Source of the DNA: Apodemus sylvaticus
Lineage: Eukaryota > Chordata > Mammalia > Rodentia > Muridae
DNA length: 64,000 bases
Assembly: GCF_947179515.1 (NCBI RefSeq)
Contig: NC_067481.1
Location: forward strand, 28,042,086-28,106,085
Direction of reading: 5' to 3'
The position numbers and the translations under genes were made by a program. The notes under the pieces are model-generated. The model made no database searches, was not told where the DNA came from, and worked only from the letters and a program-made list of their open reading frames with translations. Numbering within the stretch: the stretch's first letter is position 1; each line of letters starts with the position of its first letter. Positions 56,908 through 64,000 of the stretch are shown piece after piece.

Positions 56908-58911
56908 CTGCAGGCAGAGGGTGGCACTCAGCTCCTGGGGGGCGGGGGGCTCCCCACCTGCCTTCCCCCGCTGCCCCAGGGCCCCTCTTCCAACCTCCTT
57001 GAACTTGTGCACCAGTTTCTCGGGCTCCATCTCCACGGGGGACAGCGCGTCCTCATTCTCTGCCAGTTCAAACACCTCGATAGCCATCTCTCCCCCCGGG
57101 AACGTCGGGCTCAGCTCTTCGTCTTCGTCGGTGGCATACTCTCCGGTCTGTGGAGGGATGCAGGCTATGTGGGTCCATGCTCCACTTCCCTCAGCAATTC
57201 CCACTGCTGCCAGGCTGGAGGCCGCAGCAGTGTCCTCATGCTGGACTGAGAACAAACCAGGGAGTCTCCATGGCTAGACACTGCCAGCCTGCAGAACCTT
57301 CCTGTACTGTTTCCTCCATAACTCAGCTTCCTTGAGGACCCACCCCTCACCTAATGAGGTTCCAAAAAGTAGGGGCCCCCAGAGTAAGGACTCAGCGAGG
57401 ACTGTTTTCCTTCTAGTTACAAGGAGACAGAAGAGTGGGACTCTTCCCTTTGACCACGGTCCTCTGAGGGGGAGGGTCTGCTTCTCTCTCTGACCGTAAG
57501 CTCCCCTGGGGCTTGGGGGTGGGAGGGGTTGCTGTTGTTTTGTTTTTGCTTTTTGTTTTACTAAGCCTGGAAAAAGTCATTGAGGCAAATGACTGCGCTG
57601 CTTCATCTGACCACCAGAGGGCAATCACGGCCCTACCTCCTCATCATCCTCTCCATACTGGGCGTATCTCTGCTCCATCATCTCCCGCTGCCATCTCTCC
57701 TGCTCCAAGGTCTGCTGGATTAGCTGGGCCACTTCACTCTGCTCTCCAGGCCGCTCCCGGCCAATCATGAACCTGCAGGGGCACCATTGTCATCTGTCAT
57801 TCTGGCGTCCTCTCAGCCCATCTGCAGCTGGGAATGCCACTGCCCTCCCCCCAAACCTAGGTCCTCCCAAGGGAGGTGAACTGAGAGGCCGAGTCCAGAA
57901 GCTGTAGAATTAATAATGAATAGGGGAGCTGGGGCTCTCGCATGGCTGCCTACCAGGAGAAGCAGGAAGACCTGCTGGCCTTCCTGACCAGCTGTGGGAA
58001 GGGGAGACCAACCACACTCTGCGCCGGGCTAACGGGGACAAGAGCTCAGGGGCTCTCGGCATAGCAACTGCTTTCACCAAAGAGAAACCAACAACCACGA
58101 AACCAAGCCAACCAAACCAATAGTGAAAGAGTGGGCAAAATGACCTATCCTAGAGGATGGCGAATAGACAGACGTAGAGGTGTGTCTTGGATGTGCTCCA
58201 AGGCCCTGGTCAGGAAGGGGCAGGGTGATGGCAACTGCAGATTAGCACAGGAGGAAACAGTGGGGCTTCCAGGCACCAGTTCCTCCCCCCCCCCCCCCCC
58301 CCCCCCCGCCACCCACATCCTGTTTCCCCCCAACACCCTTTCCCACTCTACAAGTGGGGCAGGCAGTGGTCCCCAGGTGTCCTGCCAGAGGTACACACAG
58401 ACTTCTGCTTCATTTCGTGGGACAGCCTTACTAACAGGACCTAGGGCGGGCCTGAGTTGAAGCTCTGGGGGGCAGAGCCTGGCTTGGTTTTCAATAGGTG
58501 AGTTAGAGGCCAAGGAATAAAACTGAGGTGAGCACAGAGGGACAAGGAGTCTGGAAGCCCGAGTCGCAGCCATGAACAGCGGCCTGGGATCCAGGGATGG
58601 GAAGGCAGGCCTGGCAGGGGCTGCGGGCACAGTTCCCCGGGAGGGACCTGGTGCAGAGAGGCAGCTCTCTGACTGTTCCCTGACCCTCACCGCACTCGGC
58701 CTTTGGTGTTCCTGAGCACAGAGGCTGCGAAGCTCTGGGTCACCCCCACCAGGCTGGTTCCATCCACCTCCACCAGCAGGTCGTTCACTTGGATCCTAGG
58801 GAAAGTGGCATTTGTTACGGAGCCATTGGAGGAACAGAAGCTGGGTTAAAGATGGACGCTTCCCACCGGAAACTCAAGGCTGAGTCCCAACAAGGTTCCG
58901 GGAAAAAAGGT

Positions 58912-58975
<64 letters not shown>

Positions 58976-61900
58976 CAGGCAACACGGATGTAGTTATCCA
59001 GGACCAGGAAAGGCGGCCGGTATCCTTCCTGTAACAACCACTCTTGTCTCCAGTCATACTCAACAGGGTGATGTGACCTGCTCAGAGCTCATTTTTACAT
59101 GACATATGCCACCACCCCAATGTCCACCCAAATGCCTTAGACCCAAGCATGCTCCTCTCCTGCTCACACACCAATCCACACCCGCAAAGTTGCATACCCC
59201 AACGCAATCTAGCTGCGGGGGGTGTCCTGGCCCTCACACAGGAGCGGGAGACGGGCTGGTAATCTCGCCTGTGAGGGCTGCAGAAGATGGGGGGAAGATC
59301 TGGATACCTTCCTCGATTTCCACCTCTTGGGAGGCTTCAAGCCTCTTGGGGCTTCAGGTGGAAATGGAGAGAACGCCTGAGGCGAGCAGTTTCCCCTTAC
59401 AGACCATGTTCTCACGTGGACGCTCGCCCGCTCGTGATGCTCACAAACCTGCTCTGCTAGCAAAGAGGCGGCAGTGGCCAAGCTCCGGAAAGGGGGCAAG
59501 TGCCAGGAAGGACGCCATCCTTCCCATCCCTGCCACCTATGCTACAGCAGGCAAAAGCCCTCTGAATTGGGCATCCGCGCCTCTAACATGACCCTACAGT
59601 AACCCAATCCTCACTGCTAATCCCAGGCATGCTGAGTGGGTGAGGGTGTCAACGCTTCACGGCTTTCCTGAGGGAAAGCCTTATAGCCGTTCCCACTTCC
59701 TCCCCCTGTAACACACACAACAGAAAATCTGGCAGAGAGGAGCCCGGATACCAGAGCTCTAGCAGCCTTGAGAACCTTCTGACTTACAGAACTCCAGGCC
59801 TCTGGCCATAGATGTTCCACACACCTATGCACAAATGACGAGCAACTTCAGCTCCAGAACACTAGCCACAACTAGCCCGATCCTACCCATTCCGGCAGCC
59901 CTGCAGCCCTGCCCCATTGGCTGCCACTTGGAAGCCCTTCCACTAGGGCTGGGGACACAGCTCAGCTGGCATGGTGCTAGCGTGCACGCAGGAGGCCCTG
60001 TGCTCACAAGGGACCTTTTATCTCTATTTATTTTTGTTTTGTTTTTCAAGACAGGATCTCACTCTGGCAATCTGGGAACTCACTCTGTAGACCAGGCTGG
60101 CCTCAAGCACTTAGATCCGCCTGCCTCGGCTTCCTGAGTGCTGGGATTAAAGGCTTAAGCCACTATACTGGGCTGCAAGGAACCTCTTATATATACTCAC
60201 TGGGCCTTGCTAGTCCCTGCCTGGCCTTTAGCTCTTTCACTAACACTTCCTCTGAGAAGCCCACCCCAACAGAGTGGCCGGGTCCTCCTACTTTATTGTT
60301 TGTTTGTTTTGAGACAGGGTTTCTCTGTGTATAGCCAAGACTGTCCTGGAACTCTCTTTGTAGACTAGGCTGGCCTTGAACTCATAGAAATCCGCCCGTC
60401 TCTGCTTCCCAAGTGCTGGTATTAAAGGCGTGCACCACTACTCCTGGCTAGGCCCTCCTACTTTGGGCCTTCATCTATTCTTCCCCATTCATCCAGTTTG
60501 TTTGTTCTGTCTGGTATCTGTCTACTTTCCTACACTGCTTGTTTTCCAAGGGTAAGGCCCTCTACACTGATGGCCAGGGCCTGGCACCAACCCAGTGCGA
60601 GTCAGGCCCTCAGTATTTGTTAAGGGAAAGAACTGCGAAGCCTTATTCCAGACACGCAGCCCGTGTTCTTCCTACTAGGGCCAACACACCCCCTAAGCCA
60701 GTACACACCGTGCTAGGTACAGCCAGGCTTCACACCCCTCCCCCACAGAATGTGTGGGGCCCCAGGGAGGGCTCCCATCTGTTCGCGGCTGTCACCCCAA
60801 AGCCTGGCACAGCACCTGCACAGCGGTGCTCTGTAAGCATCCAAAGACTCACACACCACACATATAGGCCTCCCAGAGGCGGCAGCTCCCGACCCCAGAT
60901 AAAAGAGACTTGGGGAAGGGAGTGGAAGGAGGGAGAAGAGAGTGGAAGAGGGGGAAGGGAGTGGAGGGGGGTGGTACCTGCCATCCCGATGGGCTGCACC
61001 ACCCTCCGTCACAGTCTTGACAAAGATGCCCAGCTTCTCCAGGCCCATGTCAGCTCCGGCGCCCATGCCAATGATGCTGATGCCCAAGCCCTCAGAGTCT
61101 GTGAGGCAGAAGGGGAGAAGTCATGGCAGGGATCCTCTACCCTACACCACGCCTTCCCATAAGCAGTCCCCAGCTTAGGAGTCACCCCATGATGGGAGAG
61201 AACTATGGTTCTACCCACCTCCCTTTTGCCAGGCTAACCCACATGCCTCACTTCCTGCCCTTTGCCCTATTCCAGGAGCTGCCAGGCAGCAGGGTGTGTG
61301 AGGGGTGGCTGGGGTGTGGCAGACTATTGTGCATACAGATAAGGGTGTGTAGCTGGGATGGGGACTGAGGCGGGATTTAGCCCTCAGCCTCTGGTCTCCT
61401 GGCCAAGCTTTAAGGCCAGAGCTTCACTGACCAAACACGGATGCCTATTGCCTAGCTACACATGCACCGTGTGACCCATGGGCCTCTAGCATCCAAACAT
61501 ACGACCTTCCCCATGGACACTCCCTGAACACGGGCACCTCTATCCACTGGATGCCAGTCCTGGGAAACATCCCGATTCCTCTCTCCCAGTTCCGAGCTCT
61601 GCTAGGTCAAGTGGTCACCAGGCACTATTGATAGTGCAGCCGCTTCCTCTACGCGACTGCTGACGCCACTATGGGAGACCATCGTCCACTATGATTCCTC
61701 CCTGTACCCATGCCGCAGTGATCTTTTTTTTCTCCTCTTTCCTTCTTTTCTTTTTCTTTCTCTCCCCACCCCCAACCCCTAAGACCGGGTTTCTCTGTGT
61801 AGTCCTGGTTGTCCTGGAACTCACTCTGTAGACCAGTCTGACCTAGAACTCAAGAGGATCTGCCTGCCTCTGCCTCCCAAAGGCATGGGCCACCACTGCC

Positions 61901-62571
61901 TGGACACTGAACTTTCTGGAATAGCTTTCCCCGTCCCTACAGTAGCTCCCAATCCCTCTCAGACACGACCATGCCCTCGCCGTGGTCCACACCACCCTGG
62001 TCACACATTCATCCTATGCTGAGTGTACCTCTCTGTTCAACCCCACTTTCCAAATGGCGCCTCTTTAAAGTTCAGCTCAGAAGAGTTCACTTTAGAGTGT
62101 ACTCCCTCGGTGAGGCTCTATTAAACAAAGCCTCTCTTTCCTCTCAGCACGTATGCCGTAAGGCTGAACTTAGAGGAGCCATCTCCCTGGGAGCCTGCTT
62201 TTACCTGTCTCTGTGCCTCCAACAGAGCTCAGGGTCACCTACACGGTACTTAGGAGATGTGTCCGCCAAGCATCACCCCTTGGCAATATACCGGAAACCC
62301 CAATGGCTGTCGGTGCCGCCAAGGGATGCCGAGAAAGGCAAGTCGGTGCTGGAGTCAAGAAGTCTAGCATGTGTGGGTGCTCACAGGGGTGGCAGTCTTG
62401 CACCGTAGAAGACCCCAGTGTGTGGCCTGGTCTCTCACCCTTCTCCAGCTCCACAGGAAACAGCTCCAGCCTCTCCACTCGCTTCTCTAGCTCATATTCC
62501 GCAGAGGCCGCCATGGGATCCACGTCTTCATTGCGTCGGTCGTAGTCCTCGTTGGAGTACGTGCTGAATAC
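53662..62571 (-). CDS. Ppp1r9b: Spinophilin / neurabin-2 (PP1 regulatory subunit 9B), 3' nine coding exons
   Basis: A scaffold that targets protein phosphatase 1 to actin and to receptors at dendritic spines. Exons, 5' to 3': 62571-62439, 61098-60978, 58795-58691, 57772-57637, 57147-56995, 56907-56854, 54451-54222, 53995-53899, 53715-53662. They sum to 1083 nt, 360 codons plus stop. With an 817-residue protein the window starts at residue 458 ([11 protein letters not shown]), just after the RKIHF-type PP1 docking site, which would lie in the exon right of the window. Order: rest of the PP1-binding segment, PDZ domain, acidic linker, long coiled coil, ending [11 protein letters not shown]. The actin-binding N-terminus is not in the window. 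Confidence 0.97.
54452..56853 (-). other. Ppp1r9b intron between coiled-coil exons
   Basis: A 2.4-kb intron with no SINE seen. It has a small tandem repeat of CGCAGCAC/GCCTCC units at about 54849-54890 and a perfect 19-bp tandem duplication at 56798-56835 next to the donor. Confidence 0.7.
56798..56835. repeat. Perfect 19-bp tandem duplication, each with a CACGTG E-box
   Basis: CATGCGCTCACGTGCACGC occurs at 56798-56816 and 56817-56835, 13-18 nt intronic of the exon ending at 56854. Confidence 0.95.
56995..57147 (-). CDS. Ppp1r9b: Ppp1r9b acidic linker exon
   Basis: Encodes [20 protein letters not shown] ... [13 protein letters not shown], a 51-codon acidic linker entering the coiled coil. 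It uses a GTTGGA donor. The neighbouring - strand frame stays open through the intron to the next exon at 56907, so intron retention would not stop the frame. Confidence 0.93.
57611..57624 (+). promoter_or_regulatory. CTCF-like motif in Ppp1r9b intron
   Basis: CCACCAGAGGGCAA matches the CTCF core closely. It lies 13 nt intronic of the exon edge at 57637. Confidence 0.45.
57637..61098 (-). CDS. Ppp1r9b: Ppp1r9b PDZ-domain exons and following helix
   Basis: Exon 61098-60978 carries the ligand-binding loop [20 protein letters not shown]. Exon 58795-58691 encodes [20 protein letters not shown]...[11 protein letters not shown]. Exon 57772-57637 closes the PDZ ([10 protein letters not shown]) and starts an alpha-helical stretch, [20 protein letters not shown]. 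By position the PDZ spans about residues 496-585. Confidence 0.95.
58918..58972. repeat. (GA)n microsatellite
   Basis: About 27 uninterrupted GA units, 120 nt upstream (on the - strand) of the PDZ exon acceptor at 58796. Confidence 0.97.
60042..60452 (-). mobile_element. Two antisense B1 SINEs in direct orientation
   Basis: Copies at 60042-60174 (TCAAGACAGGATCTCACTCT ... GGGATTAAAGGCTTAAGCC) and 60296-60452 (TTTGAGACAGGGTTTCTCTG ... ATTAAAGGCGTGCACCACT). In the sense orientation of Ppp1r9b. Confidence 0.93.
61782..61904 (-). mobile_element. B1 SINE (antisense on +)
   Basis: AAGACCGGGTTTCTCTGTGT ... GACCAGTCTGACCTAGAAC ... GGCCACCACTGCCTGG. In the intron between 61099 and 62438. Confidence 0.9.
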
Positions 62572-64000
62572 CTAGGAAGGAGCAACCCTCTGAGGTCCAC
62601 AGGAACGCAGGAGCACGTTGGCAGGAGAAGGCCCGTGGGCCGGCTGAATTGCCTGAAGCCCCGTGTCCATCTGTCCAGAGGCCCTTCCCTTACACTGATC
62701 TCACAAGGAATCCAGTTCCCAGCAAGAGGGCTTCCTAGTTCTAGAAACCCAGGAGCAAGGGAGCAAAATATCCATTCCACATGGTGTGGTCTGGGGAGGA
62801 CCAGATGGACAGTCCCTGGAGACTGCAAAGTCTGGGTCTCCAATAGTAGGGCAGGGGGAAAGGAAGAGAGGAGACCTATGAGCCAGACAGCTGAGGGTGG
62901 ACACAGACACAGAGGAGGAACAGGCTGAACCGAAGACAGGAAGAGGAGGAGGGGAGGAGGGACGGAGGAGGGACGGAGGAGAAGACACTGGAGGATGCCA
63001 GATGGGGGGAGAGAGGAGGAGAAGGGGAGGAGGAGGGAAGGGGAGGAGGAGGAGGGAAGAAGGAAGGGAGGAGGAGGGAAGAAGGAGGGGAGGAGAAAGA
63101 CACCGGGACCCTTCCCTGCCCAGATGCTGAAGTAGATGGCTGTAGAGGGGTGGGGAGGAAGCAGAGGCTCCTTCTACTTCCATGAAGAAGGAAAGGCCAT
63201 TAAATCCCAGGTAGGCCTCAGAGAGCACGAGCGGGGGAGAAAGCAGAGTCCCTCCCTATGGCTCTCCCACACACCAGAACTGTGTCCCCGAAGAACAATA
63301 CCCCTGTCCACAGGTACCAGAAGAGTCAGACATAGACCCCAAGACTGGGGCCCTAAAGGGACCAAGGATCATGCGCAGTGGCAGTCTGTCTGCCCTTACA
63401 CAGCGGTCCCTGGGCCCCTCTGCTCTCTCTTTCCAGAGGTACTCTGACCTCTTCATAGGATCAGCGAGAGGGAGACGGGGCTTTGTGGATACCTGATGCT
63501 CATTTGGAGGCCCTGTGGTGGTTTTTGGTTTTTGGTTTTTGATTTACTGCTAGCCATGACAGGTTGGCATTGCTTGAAGTCAAGTGGGGGCAGGAGAGGC
63601 AGAGGCAGCTCTTCTCAGCTCGAAGGGCCAGAAGGATTAGAGGAAGACACTGTCTCCAGCCAGACGGGTGCTCTAGGAGCATGCGCACGGGCACCCGGTA
63701 GGCAGGGTTACTCCTTTGTTGGGGCTTACTGAATGTCATCCAAACCTCCAGTCTCATCACAGAGGTGGGAGGCGGAGGGGATCTTTCCAGGCCCAGCCAG
63801 CAGCACAGCTGGGGTTTATGTGCTCACCTAGCTAACGCCCTTCCTCGACTCTACTGTATTGGACACGCTCATGCTCATCCAGCTACTGTGCAGTGGCCAA
63901 TGGACTGTTCCCCAACATCTGGCCAGCGGTCCCGGTCCTGAAGCAACAGACTCTCTATTCCTCATATAATCTACTACCCAAGGTCACAGGGGTTGCTTAT
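62572..64000 (-). other. 3' end of Ppp1r9b intron 1
   Basis: Intronic to the window edge. It holds a GGA/GGGA polypurine tract at about 62936-63100 and a short TTTTTGG repeat at 63520-63542. The upstream coding exon (actin-binding region and PP1 docking motif) is not in the window. Confidence 0.75.
62936..63100. repeat. GGA-rich polypurine tract
   Basis: Irregular (GGAGGA)/(GGGA) runs, almost purely purine on +, so pyrimidine on the transcribed strand of Ppp1r9b. Confidence 0.9.

Larger units (their letters stand above)
57773..60977 (-). other. Ppp1r9b introns around PDZ exon 58691-58795
   Basis: Hold a C-run at 58285-58308, (GA)n at 58918-58972, two antisense B1 SINEs (60042-60174 and 60296-60452) and a GGA-rich stretch at 60913-60972 next to the exon donor. 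Confidence 0.8.

Noticed and set aside
1..64000. A novel multi-gene system (operon, defence island, biosynthetic cluster)
   Set aside because: All four genes are standard spliced mammalian genes of separate function. No co-directional short-spaced genes, tRNA, phage or plasmid features exist.

Overview
This window is rodent nuclear DNA, almost certainly laboratory-mouse type. Spliced genes with GT-AG introns, many B1 and B2 SINEs on both strands, few ID elements (which argues against rat) and long (TG)n, (GA)n and (CT)n microsatellites all point that way. Four genes can be read from protein similarity and splice phase: Itga3, Pdk2, Samd14 and Ppp1r9b. From memory this order matches mouse chromosome 11 and human 17q21; no search was run.

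Layout. (1) 1-15.2 kb, + strand: the 3' part of Itga3 (integrin alpha-3), from the end of the beta-propeller to two alternative cytoplasmic-tail exons and the 3'UTR. The 5' exons lie left of the window. (2) 15.2-18.2 kb: intergenic, SINE-rich. (3) 18.2-32.8 kb, + strand: complete Pdk2 (pyruvate dehydrogenase kinase 2), 11 coding exons giving exactly 407 codons, behind a CpG-rich promoter with three evenly spaced inverted CCAAT boxes. (4) 33.0-48.5 kb, - strand: Samd14, nine coding exons giving exactly 417 codons, ending tail-to-tail with Pdk2. Its first intron holds an E-box/8-bp/GATA composite element. (5) 48.9-52.2 kb: spacer with a hAT fossil and SINEs. (6) 52.2-64.0 kb, - strand: the 3' nine coding exons of Ppp1r9b (spinophilin/neurabin-2), encoding the last 360 residues. 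The large first coding exon lies right of the window.

The four genes are not an operon. Itga3 makes a laminin receptor chain and Pdk2 a mitochondrial kinase. Samd14 and Ppp1r9b lie head-to-tail on the same strand. Samd14 carries a SAM domain plus basic coiled coil, the module that the paralogue neurabin-1 has at its C-terminus and that spinophilin lacks, so the pair may be a split neurabin-type gene.

There is no bacterial, viral or defence system here. The most interesting signals are regulatory or evolutionary: the E-box/GATA composite, the split-neurabin arrangement, the periodic CCAAT promoter, a stop codon in an alternative integrin exon placed so as to avoid nonsense-mediated decay, strong CTCF-like sites, a roughly 160-nt pyrimidine tract abutting a Samd14 splice acceptor, and several transposon insertions with visible target-site duplications.
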